Positions 47,616 to 61,267 of a stretch of 64,000 nt of DNA are shown one piece after another (within the stretch, counting starts at the first letter, position 1; the number at the start of each line of letters is the position of its first letter). Below the pieces are notes generated by a model, which was given only the letters and a program-made list of their open reading frames with translations, had not been told where the DNA came from and searched no databases. The translations under genes were made by a program, and so were the position numbers. Origin of the DNA: Polytrichum commune (Eukaryota; Streptophyta; Polytrichopsida; Polytrichales; Polytrichaceae); NCBI GenBank assembly GCA_950295325.1, contig OX485809.1, forward strand, positions 10,728,001 through 10,792,000. Reading direction: 5' to 3'.

Positions 47616-49321
47616 TTCCATGTGAGGCCAAACCCACCACCCTTAAGCGTCCTAGTCCGGGTGATGGTTTTGAGAATCACATGTATTGTTTGTGTATTGA
47701 AAATGCTCCCTTCACATCCCAAGGCATTCATGTCATCTTAATTCACCGTGCTTTATTAATATTAGCCTCTTGGCTTATGGTAGAGTTTGATTTCTCAAGA
47801 GTCCAACCCGCGGCTTTGGCCACACATGCCCTCAAGGAAATTCCCCTTGCACCCTTAGTCTTGATTTCCTTTGTCTGGCCATCGCTAGAGTTGTTAACAT
47901 TCTCCATCACTTGTGCACTTGATTTATGTTGACTTGGGAGTGTGAAAGTGTTAAGAAACACTTTACTTCATAGTCAACGTTACATGCAATCACGTATGAC
48001 TTCCACACATACATCACCTATCCTATTGAGCTTTAACCCTTGTCTAGGAACTATTTTAATCTACAATTAGTCTAACACCCTCATGACTAGTTTTTAGTGG
48101 CACCCTCTACTTTATCCTAGCCTTGGCTTGCTAAACCGACCACCCGGCTAATTAACCTATTGGTCCAAATCCGGCTTATTTACCGGCAGTCCCTTGGTTA
48201 ACATGGAAGCAACAACTAAGTAGATTCAGTCTCAGCTGCCAGCAGCAACTAGGGCAGCAACTAAGTCGAGTTCAGTCCAGCTGCCCAGCAGCAACTAAGT
48301 AGATTTCAGTCCCAGCTACCCAGCAGCAACTAAGTAGATTCAGGCTCAGCTGCCCAGCAGCAACTAAGTCGAGTTCAGTCCAGCTGCCCAGCAACAACTA
48401 AGTAGATTTCAGTCCCAGCTGCCCAGCAACAACTAAGTAGATTCAGGCTCAGCTGCCCAGCATCAACTAAGTCGAGTTCATTCCAGCTGCCCAACAGCAA
48501 CTAAGTAGATTTCAGGCTCAGCTGCCCAGCAGCAACTAAGTCGAGTTCAGTCCAGCTGCCCAGCAGCCTAAATCCCACAAAGTTCCAACGCCTAAATAGG
48601 CAACCCAGCTACTAGTTGCACCTTAATACAAACCCCTTCATTTACTAAGCAAATGTTTTCTAGGTCCTTCTTCTTCTTCTTCTGTTCTTTGCTCCTAAGT
48701 CATGAACTAATCTAACACACTAATTTCACTAACTACTACCTAATCACCACGTGCAATCTTAGCTCTAAGAGCTCACTCACTTGGGAGGTATTGGGAGAGA
48801 GAGCTTAACTAATTAACTTCACTAAAAACTAATGTCCCACACACGTGGCTCAAGCTCTTAAGAGCTTGCTCCCTTGAGAGCGCTTGATGGAGAGAGTTGT
48901 AAATGAGAGAGAAAGCACCTTAAGTAGCAAAGAGGGAGAGAGGGAGAGAGAGGTGAGGATAGGGTGAGAGGATTAGCACCTCCAATCACAATCCCTTAAC
49001 CTTCACCTTCAAAGTAGGGACTAATCCCCTTCCACCAAGCTTCCTTCTTCCTAAACTAACAAAGTGGATCCAAAAGTGGGCATTTAACCCGCGGAGCTCA
49101 CCTTGCCTCACCTTACCCCCTACTCACATAATCAAGGCATCCTCTTATTGAATTCAACCTTGAAATAATCACACAACATATTCTAAAGCCTAAACTTAAA
49201 TCCAAACCACACTTCACTCTTTTTATGTTTTGTGAATAATCATAACACATCAAAGTCAAACTAAAATTGGTTTCGAAGAGTTAATCACCACATGTGGGCA
49301 CCATTTTGGGCTCACATTCCA
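47616..49321 (+). mobile_element. solo LTR, family 2, copy 2, TSD TTCCA
   Basis: LTR 47621-49316 (1696 bp), TGTGAGGCCAAACCCACC at the start and CACCATTTTGGGCTCACA at the end, with TTCCA at 47616-47620 and 49317-49321. Its tandem array uses a different unit from copy 1, which explains the 221-bp length difference. Confidence 0.88.
48212..48570 (+). repeat. tandem repeat CAGCAACTAAGT.. inside the family-2 LTR
   Basis: About 11 units of 30-33 bp alternating CAACTAAGTAGATTTCAGTC and CAACTAAGTCGAGTTCAGTC, separated by CAGCTGCCCAGCAG. Confidence 0.85.
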
Positions 49322-50050
49322 TGACACGCACGTGAGTTGTTCGTTTGTAAATGAGGTGTCTTAAGGGCCTCAAGTGCCCTCTTATATAGGGTCCTAAATC
49401 GAGGAATTCTTCATGTAGCGGTTATGCGTCTTTCCCCTATTTTCAAATGTTCAAGTTTCTTAATTTAAACTATAAATGTTATGAAAATCCTAAAATAGTT
49501 TGACTGGTCTATTTTTGGTATTAGACATGTGTTTAATTCATATGTAGCGTTGAGAGACATGGGACGACACAGCTATGTGAGCGTAGAGCGGAGAGCGGAG
49601 ATGTGGAGAGCGGAAAGCGGAAAGGAATTAAATTTAGTAAACTTCTCATACCAAATTTAGAAGCATTTTTTAAATGATCGAATATTCTCAATATATTCCA
49701 GATTCTCCTTAAAATAGAATATAATCGTGACCTATTTCCGTGGAATATTTAGGTCAAAAAATAAAACAAAAGGCCCTGAATTTGAAAGGGTCTCATTACA
49801 TTTGGAAATCAGGAAGAGATAAAATTAAGATAAAACAGAAAAATATATGATAAAACCAATGATGAACCAAGAAAGAACGAATGAAAATAATTATATGGAG
49901 GTTGGTATAATTGAAGAATGAGTCAATCAAAATACAAAGGACGATCAACTTGCTTCGTTTTTATTCCATCAATTTTGTCTTTGTCCTATGCGTGAGTCAA
50001 CTCTAGAACTTGGACTCCAACAATTATTGTTTGTGATATTATCTTCAGCT
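49322..50050. other. gap, nothing recognised
   Basis: AT-rich; a short GAGAGCGGAGA-type repeat at about 49.59-49.62 kb. Confidence 0.35.
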
Positions 50051-51034
50051 GTATATGTCGCAACCCTTGCTAGCCCCCTTAGCAATCTTGCCAATTTTCC
50101 TTTCTAGCAAAGGTTACGAGCGCTAACCCTTCGCATACCGCCATGCTAATGGTTAGCTCCTCTTACCCTGGACCATATAATTCAATGGAGGGGAACCAAC
50201 CCTCCTACTTTGCTTTCGGGACTCACCCCTTAATCGGTATCCCATTCCTAGATGTGGACTTCCATCCATGGAAGTCCAATCCCATGTTGATCATCGCGTT
50301 GCCGGAGCAACACTACAACAACCCGAAGCATACTAGGCAACTATGGCCTCACATTGGGCCAATGCCCATGGAGGCCGTGCCGTTCGGCCTCGGGTGGGTG
50401 AGGCCACACCACCTCACCCATATAAGCCTCTAGGACTTCACGCGGGGCCCCTACCCCACCGTCAACCAACCTCTTGTCTCTCTACCAAGAGTTGGGGCCA
50501 AGTGGACATTTTCCTTTAGCTGCTGGGCCTAGAACCCCCCAGCAGCTTCAGACCATCATAACTTCCTTGTATGATGTCTGATCATAACAAACAACCACTC
50601 CATCTTCATCTACGCTTCACGTACATGCCGATGGACTCCTCACTTGCTCCATTCGGGCAAGTATTGAGGAAGTTATGCCTGTTTGAACCTTGGCAGTCCC
50701 GGGAATCACTCCCAGGGCACTGCTGTACCAGGGCGCTGTCCCGGGACAGCGCCCCACTCAAATGGCCATAACTCCTAGCTCACACCTCCGATTGAGGTGT
50801 TCTTGAGCATTCTAGAATCACCACGCCATGAGCTACGCATAGCTTATGGCCTTACCCTTGTGCCTCCTAGTCTTCGTGGGTGGGAGGCGTTCCCAACGCC
50901 CGGGGCCCTCACCCGCACTAGGATCACTTGGGCCCTCTCACCAATGGCGCCACAAGTCCCGGGTGTCACTCCGGGGTCCCCCTTGTGCCCATGGTGTTTC
51001 GGGCACTCCTCATGGAGAGGTGCGCGACAGTATA
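50051..51034 (+). mobile_element. solo LTR, family 1, copy 3, TSD GTATA
   Basis: LTR 50056-51029 (974 bp), TGTCGCAACC to GTGCGCGACA, GTATA on both sides. Perfect palindromes at 50255-50278 and 50731-50754. It sits about 60 bp upstream of copy 2 of the MGEK gene. Confidence 0.92.
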
Positions 51035-51091
51035 TAAATGAGGACATAAGTTATACTCGCATCCAATACGGATGTAGAGACATATGCACAC

Positions 51092-52540
51092 AATGGGAGA
51101 GAAGAGAGACATGTTTGCTGGCCTAGGATGGGAGAAAGAAATTAGAAGTCTAGGAGATCCCCATGTTCTCTTTAATACATCGTCGAAACATGACATAGGT
51201 GCTGGAAATCAACATAGTGATGACTACGAGCTCACTTCATTTTCGTAGTCCACACAAGCATGGAGGTGGAGGATGCAGGATGTCGCGCACCTCTCCATGA
51301 GGAGTGCCCGAAACACCATGGGCACAGGGGGGACCCCGGAGTGACACCCGGGACTTGTGGCGCCATTGGTGAGAGGGCCCAAGTGATCCTAGTGTGGGTG
51401 AGGGCCCCGGGCGTTGGGAACGCCTCCCACCCACGGAGACTAGGAGGCATGAGGGTAAGGCCATGAGCTATGCGTAGCTCATGGCGTGGTGATTCTAGAA
51501 TGCTCAAGATCACCTCAATCGGAGGTGTGAGCTAGGAGTTATGGCCATTTGAGTGGGGAGCTGTCCCGGGACAGCGCCCTGGTACAGCAGTGCCTGGGAG
51601 GGATTCCCGGGACTGCCAAGGTTCAAACAGGCATAACTTCCTCAAGACTTGCTCGAATGGAGCAAGTGAGGAGTCCATCGGCATCTACGTGAAGCGTAGA
51701 TGAGGATGGAGTGGTTGGTTGTTATGATCAGACATCATACAAGGAAGTTATGATGGTCTGAAGCTGCTGGGGGGTTCTAGGCCCAGCAGCTAAAGGAAAA
51801 TGTCCACTTGGCCCCAACTCTTGGTAGGGAGACAAGAGGTTGGTTGACGGTGGGGTAGGGGCCCCGCGTGAAGTCCTAGAGGCTTATATGGGTGAGGTGG
51901 TGTGGCCTCACCCACCCGAGGCCGAACGGCAAGGCCTCCATGGGCTTTGGCCTATTGTGAGGCCATAGTTGCCTAGTATGGTTCGGGTTGTTGTAGTGTT
52001 GCTCTGGCAACGCGATGATCAACATAGGATTGGACTTCCATGGATGGAAGTCCACATTGGGGAAATGGGTTACCGATTAAGGGGTGAGTCCCGAAAGCAA
52101 AGTAGGAGGGTTGGTTCCCTCCTATGAACTATTGGTCCGGGGTAAGAGGAGCTATCCATTAGCATGGCGGAATGCGAATGGTTAGCGCTCATAACCTTTG
52201 CTAGAAACGAAAATTGGCAAGATTGTTAAGGGAGCTAGCAAGGGTTGCGACACAGGAGGAGCAGAAACGATATGCAAAAAAAGATAAAAGGCGAGGTGAT
52301 GTGCAGGAGAAGGAGGAAACAAGGTGCATGAATAGTGAGGCAAATGATGCGGCTAATTTGAATGAAGACAAGGCAATCGACATGGAGCAGGAAGTCAAGA
52401 TGGTAGGCGAATCTTCGAGGTCTTTGTCATTTCACGATAGAATGAGAGGATTATCACCGTATCGTCGTCCATTGAAGGATCGAATGAGGGATAAAACGGT
52501 TTCGTACGTTGATTTGCTTCGACCGGGTCCACCTCCATAA
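51092..52540 (+). pseudogene. MGEK gene, copy 2, split by a solo LTR
   Basis: Part 1 (51092-51280) reads MGEKRDMFAGLGWEKEIRSL and ends ..STQAWRWRMQ; part 2 (52258-52540) continues EEQKRYAKKDKRRGD and ends DLLRPGPPP. Between them lie the family-1 LTR 51281-52252 and the second TSD copy; removing LTR plus one TSD restores one frame. One TAG lies at LTSFS-stop-STQAW, where copy 1 (6441-7004) has Gln. Copy 1's own stop falls at a codon that is Lys here. The two copies are strongly alike near the C-terminus. Function unknown; convergent with the MULE-SWIM transposase gene. Confidence 0.62.
51276..52257 (-). mobile_element. solo LTR, family 1, copy 4, TSD CAGGA
   Basis: LTR 51281-52252 (972 bp) in minus orientation (TGTCGCGCAC to GGTTGCGACA on the + strand), CAGGA at 51276-51280 and 52253-52257. 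It interrupts the MGEK gene. Confidence 0.92.
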
Positions 52541-52774
52541 AAAAGGGACGATGAAAAGAAATTCGAAGCATGTAGGAGGATGGAAACACGGAAGTATAGT
52601 TGATAGACATAGTAGGCATGCTTGATACAATTCCGTATTGTAATAAAAGATCTTGAAGGGAATAAAAACAATGCATGGGATTTTATTTATTATAGCAAAC
52701 AATTATGAGTTCACATGATATTCACAATTGGCACGTCTAGTAGGACCCAATGTATTGGTAGGCTGAGATGAATT

Positions 52775-54042
52775 CTAGGAAGTAGAATGTGTCAGAAGAC
52801 CCCCTTCGAGGATGAGTTTGACTTCATTGAAGCTAAAGGTCGGGGTGTGAATGAACAAATTCACTTCAGGATCCAAATTAGAAACCTTAATGAAGATGTA
52901 ATAGAGATGCTTACAATTCAGATAAGGATTTCGTTTGCGGCCGAACTTGGAAATCATATCCAAGAAAAATGCGCAATTGCACTCTGGAAGAGAACTGACT
53001 ATCACTTGGTAGATGGGGGGTTGCGGTTTTGCCTTGGACTGCAGAGTGATAATGCAACCAAATCCCGGTTGAGGGATCATTGTTAACTTCAGAACAGTAC
53101 CATGCATAGCTTCAGCAGAGGCAACCATCTGCCTCTGCTTTGCCGAAGGTGCGCTGGTGGATCGTCGAACAACCTTGTCGGAGGGATGAAGTCTGGGTTG
53201 TCTGGAATATGGATTCCAGACATATCCAGTGGGGGAGCGGAATTGGTGAAGAGTTGAGTTGGTGTGATGCGGTCCTTTGGTGGGAGTTGAAAACCTGCGT
53301 TTTCAAGCGCGAAGATCTCCGAACGGGTGAGGTTGGTCCCAATCTTGACGGGCCAAATTGGGGGAATATGAGGTTTCTGATCATCAGCAAAGAACGGTAT
53401 GACCCATTTCCGACGAGGGCCCTTTACACAACGCTCGATGTCATCTGGGCAAAAGACGAATTCCATTCGCTTCTCCGCTTGGAGTGTGTAATGATGCCAC
53501 ATACCGGTGTAGGTCGGTGCAGGGACGCTCTTATTATTGGTGATGATTCTTGCGGTGCACTTCTTCTTCGTGCCAGCATGATTAGCCCAACAAGATTTTC
53601 CTGAGGTATGGGGTATGCGGGCAATATGCCAAAGAGAGACATCTACTTTAGTTTCTTGTACGGCAGTGACACGCTGAAAACCAATTCATGCTGGAGAAGG
53701 CACTTGAACCTCTTGAACACACGGGGAGAACTCCTCAATGATAGTAGGTAGTGATACAGGTTGAGATCGAGTGATGCGCTTCGCGGGGGGAGGGCGAGAG
53801 AAGTTGACGGTATCGGGGCGGTGGGTCTCGCCATCATCGCCAATTGGAGTGTCGGGTCTTCGTTTCTGCGATCCAAACACCTCGGCGCCTTCAAGGTGTG
53901 GATCGCGAGTGCAAAATTCTTCCCCACCATGCATGTCAAGCAACACCTTCTACAACACTGTGGGGTCGCCAGTACGCTGAGCTCGACGTTGAGCTCCCCT
54001 AAGCTTGAGTTCTTCTTTGCTTGGACCATCACCGCCAACTCC
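52775..54042 (-). pseudogene. MULE-type transposase, C-terminal part with SWIM zinc finger
   Basis: Minus strand, continuing the gene piece at 61268-62156 after a CACTA insertion. From 54042 it reads VGGDGPSKEELKLRGAQRR, then a stop (TAG, probably once CAG), then LLDMHGGEEFCTRDPHLEGA and a basic linker (KRRPD, AKRITRSQP). After an inferred 3' splice site near 53675 comes VDVSLWHIARIPHT, KSCWANHAGTKKKCTARI and WHHYTLQAEKRMEFVFCPDD. A frameshift near 53.16 kb leads to the SWIM region: PECNCAFFLDMISKF then NPYLNCKHLYYIF (CxC..CxH), ending at 52775. SWIM fingers are common C-terminal domains of MULE transposases. Confidence 0.68.
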
Positions 54043-55079
54043 CACTACTACAAAACACGTCTTTTACAACTGGGTTTTTTTAACTCCTACGAGTGAAAAA
54101 ATCCAGACTTTACTAACGTGGAAAACGACCAGTCGCTCCGGACAAGCAGTAAAGGAATATCGGACATGATGTTCCCAATGGATACGTTCCCAATGGCAGT
54201 GAAGTTGGACTAGCTCCGCGTGCTTTACTTCATAGAGTCATGTCCTATTTCACTATGTTTTGGCAATATAAGTAAGATACGACACACGTCAATATAACTC
54301 ATCGAAGAGATATAATGTCACTGCCACTAGTCATGGTCGGGTTTTTTTACTTCACTACACAGAGTAATACAAAGTAAAATACGTATACATACATTCCAAA
54401 TTACTAGTGAACCATAACAACGTGGTTGAAACAAATATGTAACCACGTGGCTAAGATTAATTGAATTAATTTTCACACATTACTTATTCCAGTAATCGCG
54501 GACAACCAAGTGGGTAGTGAATAACGTTGCATAGTTAGCATCTTTGACTTTTGGTAGTAAATACATACAACAACTGCATAATTTCTTACTCCACGTCGTC
54601 ATGTGAACTTCACTGGCTGGAGTGATATTTACCTCAAGCAGTGGTCTATAGCCTACGTTGTTAGGTCATGTGGTTCACGGATGTTTTTTTTGTGTATTAC
54701 TACCAGTGAAGTATTCATGTCCTTGCCAAGTGTCTGTGTAACTGTACGTAGTAAGTGTCTGTGACTACCAAGAGTGAATACATATTTAGATGGCATATAT
54801 TTGTTACTTAAAGTCGTAATATCTATATTACTATGTAACGTAATGTAGACAACAAACTCTAGTATTTTGTGTTTGTTGTGAGGTTATGTGGTCTTCACAT
54901 GTCTTTAATGTATATTACTGGTACTACAGTGAATATCGACTGCGCTAAGTGCCGTGATTAGGATGCAACTGTGCGCATTTACAACAACTAATAACATGGG
55001 GCTAACTCAACATAGTCATAAATTTGTGACATGTACCAAATGTCGCCATTGCCAAATGTAGCCATTACCAAATGTAGCC

Positions 55080-56390
55080 ATTGCTAAAAACCAAATCATA
55101 TTTATCCAATATTGTGTCATGAATGTTTCACAATTTGGTTCTAACAATATTAAACACTGAACTCCAAATGTTTGCAAATCAACCTAGGTCTACAAATCCA
55201 CTCCACACTCACGTAGCCGCACATGACTTTATATATTCGTTTGACCAAATAATGTAATGGCCCTTCGCTTTGCCAATAGTAGTCACTGGAGGGTCGTCTC
55301 CACTGAGAGGTTCAAGCAAAGATAGTCATCTTCAAGTGACTCCGTGATGGCCAATGATACATAGCCATTGCCAATCACCTTCCCGTGCAACATCCCACCT
55401 GCTATATACTGAATAACACCCTTCCCAACGAACTTCGCCTTCGACTCCTCCGAATCATACCCACACAAGTAAACGTCGTCCCCCTTAGTCTGCACAAATG
55501 CCACGATTACTTCAGCCAAATTAAATAAACAAATTGCTTTTTAAATCCATAATGAAGTAGAAACTTGAATTAATGTGCTTACTTGCACTTAGCTACTAGT
55601 CTTAAGTAGTTGGACCAAATGCTCACCAAATCATGAATAGGGTGGGTCTTCTTTGGAGCCTTCGTGCCAAGGGGAGGTTTGTCTCCCCTACGCTTATCCG
55701 CCATTTCTTTCTCTCATTCTTTGTCCGTTTTCTTCGAGCCCTTTTTTAATGGGCTGCCCCTGGATTTCTCTGCAATGTGCAATATGGTCCGGGAGAGTGG
55801 AGAGTTAGACAAATGAACCGGTTGAGTTTCAGTAATGTCCAATGATACATAGTCATTGTCAATCACACTAACTTCATGTTCAATTTGCTAAGTGTCATGT
55901 TTATGATGCAAATGATTGCGTTTACTGCAACTAGTAACATGAGGATGACTCAATAAGGTCATATGCTTGTGGCATGCACCATATATTTCCACTTATCATA
56001 CAAAATACAATCACCTACAAAATGTAGTCACACAAATATGGTAATGATGTTAAAAAACCAAATCATATTTATACAATAGTATGTCATGAATGTTTCACAA
56101 ATCGCTACTGACAATGGTAAGCACTAAACTCCAAAGGGGTCAATATCTAAAAATCAACATAGGTCTACAAATCCACTCCACACTCACGTATCCGCACACA
56201 ACCTTATCCAATCACCTGCCCAAAGAATAAAATGGCCCTTTGTTTGGCCAATTGTAACCTCCCCTTCGTGGCAATGGGAGGTTTATCACCCCGACGCTTA
56301 TCCATCAATTTTTTGTCTCCTTCTTTCTCCATTTTCTTCGAGCCATTTTTTGATGGGCTAGACCTCAATTTCTCTGCAATGTTTATTCAA
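55080..56390. repeat. internal tandem duplication in the CACTA element
   Basis: 55086-55270 corresponds to 56052-56250 (shared ACCAAATCATATTTAT, GTCTACAAATCCACTCCACA), and 55650-55790 to 56262-56385 (shared CGCTTATCC, TTTTCTTCGAGCC, TTTCTCTGCAATGT). The offset drops from about 970 to about 600 bp, so the second copy lost roughly 370 bp, including the longer ORF. Confidence 0.75.
55283..55704 (-). pseudogene. En/Spm-associated gene remnant inside the CACTA element
   Basis: Minus strand. A first piece (55704 to about 55590) reads MADKRRGDKPPLGTKAPKK followed by HPIHDLVSIWSNYL. A second (55519-55283) reads EVIVAFVQTKGDDVYLCGYD, then GKGVIQYIAGGMLHGKVIGN and a stop. The G(R/K)G..HG pattern loosely recalls the accessory plant En/Spm transposase domain, but I am not sure. 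An intron between the pieces is likely. Confidence 0.45.
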
Positions 56391-56893
56391 CCATTTTAGC
56401 CTTACATTGATTAATGCATTGTAAACTAATGTAGAAAATGACATTAATGTTAGTTCTACCGAACATGGCCGAAAGTTTTAGAATTTCCTAGTTTTAGAAT
56501 TTCCTACAGCTGGTTCTTAGTATGCACCACTTCTTACATAAATGTATATCTCTTGAAATCCATCTCTAATGTCTAAACACTCCACGGCTTTATGGCTATC
56601 ACATTACTGCTTCTAGTAATATAGGACAACTATGTTGCAGGCCAATAACTATATGTAGTAAGCGTCAGTGACTACGGGTAGTAAAAAAATACGACAATGG
56701 CCATTATTGCATACTGGCTACAGTGATACTTCACCATGTGGAGTTATGTTTACATAAAAATATAACTTAGCATAAACACTCAGAATAATGCAACCCCCCT
56801 TCGTGAGAACGTAACCTTTCTGCAGCATTGCATCGGCCTCCAAAGTTAATTTTTTGTCTTCACTCAGACGTATACGCTTTGGTTTAGGTCCCC

Positions 56894-57570
<677 letters not shown>

Positions 57571-58253
57571 CATTTATTTCCTTACACATTTATGGTAAAC
57601 CCTAATATTGCAAATATTGGGTTCCACACTCTAAGTTCCTCACTTTTGGCTTGTTTCTTATATCCACACTTACACTTGTTGAGTAACAACATTATAAGAG
57701 AGAAAAGAGGCATAATGGAGAAGCCAACGATAACATACATCACCAAGAGGAGAAAGAAATCACCACCAAAACGAAAAATGAGCACCGAAGACAAGAGGAA
57801 CTTGGAGAGCCCTCGGCCACGGTTTTAGGCCCCCTTTCCACGGATATACAAGGAAGTCGCGCGGTTATAGGGCCCCTTACCCACGGCAATGGGTCCCCAG
57901 CGGCCTAGTGAAGGAAACTTAGAACTTAAAGATAGAAGATCACTATGTAAGTATGAAAGGTCTTATATGAGGAATATATAGGAGTATATAGGGATATTAG
58001 AAAGTATATAGGACTAGGATTACATTCCATTAGTATGAGTATACGAGATTTTGTTCAAGGACAATTATGAAAGAAGAATATTTAAGCAATTACGAGGAGT
58101 ATATAAGTATTAAGGAGTATATAGGAATATGGTACATTCTACTAGTATGATCATTGGAATTTAAATCAATCAATATGAAGATTTGATGGATTCTCAAAAA
58201 GAATTTGGAATGTAGCCACGACAAAGATATAGTGGAATCTTAGAAAGACGAAC
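57571..58253. other. CACTA interior, left of the nested LTR
   Basis: No gene. TATAAGGA-type short repeats (AGGAGTATATAGG) at about 57.98-58.12 kb. An older insertion, together with 59236-60700, is possible but its ends were not found. Confidence 0.4.
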
Positions 58254-59235
58254 ATTAGTGTCGCGCACCTCTCCATGAGGAGTGCCTGAAACACCATGGG
58301 CACAAGGGGGACCCCGGAGTGACACCCGGGACTTGTGGCGCCGTTGGTGAGAGGGCCCAAGTGATCCTAGTGTGGGTGAGGGCCCCGGGCGTTGGGAACG
58401 CCTCCCACCCACGAAGACTAGGAGGCACAAGGGTAAGGCCATGAGCTATGCGTAGCTCATGGCGTGGTGATTCTAGAAAGCTCAAGAACACCTCAATCGG
58501 AGGTGTGAGCTAGGAGTTATGGCCATTTGAGTGGGGCGCTGTCCCGGGACAGCGCCCTGGTACAGCAGTGCCTGGGAGTGATTCCCGGGACTGCCAAGGT
58601 TCAAACAGGCATAACGTCCTCAATACTTGTCCGAATGGGGCAAGTGAGGAGTCCATCGGCATCTACGTGAAGCGTAGATGAAGATGGAGTGGTTGGTTGT
58701 TATGATCAGACATCATACAAGGAAGTTATGATGGTCTGAAGCTGCTAGTGGGTTCTAGGCCCAGCAGCTAAAGGAAAATGTCCACTTGGCCCCAACTCTT
58801 GGTAGAGAGACAAGAGGTTGGTTGACGGTGGGGTAGGGGCCCCGCGTGAAGTCCTAGAGGCTTATATGGGTGAGGTGGTGTGGCCTCACCCACCCGAGGC
58901 CGAACGGCACGGCCTCCATGGGCATTGGCCCATTGTGAGGCCACAGTTGCCTAGTATGCTTCGGGTTGTTGTAGTGTTGCTCCGGCAACGCGATGATCAA
59001 CATAGGATTGGACTTCCATGGATGGAAGTCCACATTGGGGAAATGGGTTACCGATTAAGGGGTGAGTCCCGAAAGCAAAGTAGGAGGGTTGGTTCCCTCC
59101 TATGAACTATTGGTCCGGGGTAAGAGGAGCTATCCATTAGCATGGCGGAATGCGAAGGGTTAGCGCTCGTAACCTTTGCTAGAAACGAAAATTGGCAAGA
59201 TTATTAAGGGACCTAGCAAGGGTTGCGACAATTAG
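58254..59235 (-). mobile_element. solo LTR, family 1, copy 5, TSD ATTAG
   Basis: LTR 58259-59230 (972 bp), minus orientation, ATTAG at 58254-58258 and 59231-59235. Nested inside the CACTA element. Confidence 0.92.
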
Positions 59236-60700
59236 AGTGGTAAAACGGTTATAACCGTTTATAATAGATATCATCTACCTATGTCGGAGATAGGTAGTTA
59301 TCTAGGAAAGTGGAGTTAACAACCATTTTAAATATAGATTTTGGGTTAGGAAGAAAAGACTATATAAAGGGAACACTTTTAGGAGACTACACCTCATTTT
59401 CAATACGACGAAGCTATCTTAAATTTGAGTGTCAAAAACACTTGAGTTCCTTTTGTATCTCTCCTCTCGGAGTACTTTTGCAATATACTATCTTTTCCAC
59501 AAATATGTGTGATCTATCTTTCTCTCTCAATTGGACTTACAAGTTGTTAAGCGGTACTTGGAACTTAAGTGATTAAGCAACCGAGAGAAGAGTAGACTCT
59601 TTTGAGCAAGAACTCAAAAGATTAGTGTGTGAGGGTGAGAACAAAGCGCTCAAGGATATTCGGAGAATCAATGGAACTTTGAGAGATGTTGTTATGATGA
59701 AGTAACGTCAATTCATACAACGTGAATGAAGAAAACAAGATTGTCTCTTAAAAGTGGAAGTTATCATTGAACTCCTCAAAAGGGAATTATCCAAATATAA
59801 AGTGATAGAGTGATTAAGATTGAGTTGATAAGACTTGCATGCATATTTCAATTAAATTGAGAGTAAGACTTTTTAAATATTTCTAAGAAAGAGATACAAT
59901 TAATTGAGAGAAACTTCTCAATATAAACTACCTATATATATTATGTGACTTATGGATGATAGTTGAACTTATTCATATTCAATTCTTTAAATAAATTGTA
60001 AGGATAGTAATAAAGATTGATTGATTAACTATTCACAACAATTGTTATTGAAACTTCTTACCTTTAAAATTCTTGTGAGTTGTTGGATGTCATTACAAGT
60101 GAAAGATTAACTATCAAAGAGAAGAGTTCTCTCTCTTGAGCAAAATTCAAGAGAGTTATAATTACTCTCGTCATCAAGAAACACTTTAAAGTAAAAACGT
60201 GACATTGCAAAACAATCAATGGTGTTTTGGATATAAAGTTATAACCACTATATGTTATACATATCAAAGTTACAATACTATAAGTAGTAACACTTGAGCT
60301 TAAAAAGGAAGATTCAATAACACAATATCTTTCTTATTATTATAAGTTATGGAGCAATATTATAAAGTATGTGATTGACGTTTATGAACTACGAACTTAA
60401 CTCCTTGAAGACTTATATAACCTATTGAAAATTATATTGTTATCAACGATATTGTTATACCTCTTGAAACCTTCTCTAATCTAATTGTTCTTATTATCAA
60501 TGATGCCTTACATTGAGAGTGAGAATATATGATAATGAGAATGTGTTCACTCCAATAATTATATTCATATCACAAGGAGAAGAGAGAGATTACTAATTCG
60601 AGACCGAACATATTAATGAGACACGGTAGTTCTCAAGCAAATATAAATTTACATGATGTCTCATCGTGAGTCTTCTTAGCTAATTACAAAGAAACGACCC
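59236..60700. other. CACTA interior, right of the nested LTR
   Basis: AT-rich. An ACTATATAAAGGG box at about 59.36 kb could be the TATA of an older retroelement LTR, which I cannot delimit. Confidence 0.35.
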
Positions 60701-60960
60701 ACGGCGTCCATCAACACTTCCATTCTCACACTCACAACTACATTTTCACTCCTACCCACATACACATTCTTACTCACATTCTTACACTAACACACACATT
60801 ATCACATATTCTCATTCACACTCTCACACTCTCACACTCTCATACTCACACACATACATTGTCATTCACACTCTCAAACACATTCTCATTCATACTTTCA
60901 CATATTCCCTCACACTCACACACACTCACACTCTCACACTCACACACTCATACAGACTAA
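60701..60960 (+). repeat. CACTCA/CACACT-rich simple repeat
   Basis: Degenerate CACTCTCACACTC repeats at the right side of the CACTA element, resembling the tracts at 57.2-57.6 kb. Confidence 0.7.
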
Positions 60961-61267
60961 CGGGTCATTTTTTGTGAGTATTCTGTCTAAAACCCTGAAA
61001 AACATGACAATTGGACTTAACATTCTCTCCATGTGGACCACTTCACTACCCACAGTCATGCACGTTCTACTGGACGTTCCCAAACACATTTACAAGAGCG
61101 TTCCCAACTGAATTGTTGTCCCACTTCACTACTATGACTCCGCAAAGTTAATTCGGACATCAAATGAGCCCATGTAGATTTCTATTATTCCTCCAATCAC
61201 TGTTTATAGTAGTAAAAGACATGTAGTGAAGTAGGTGTTGGAATAAAAGACGTGTTTTGTAGTAGTG

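Noticed and set aside
44650-49321. One full-length LTR retrotransposon made of the two family-2 LTRs
   Set aside because: Each LTR has its own different TSD and the DNA between shows no gag-pol.
50051-52257. Family-1 copies 3 and 4 as a pair of LTRs of one element
   Set aside because: They are in opposite orientation and each has its own TSD.
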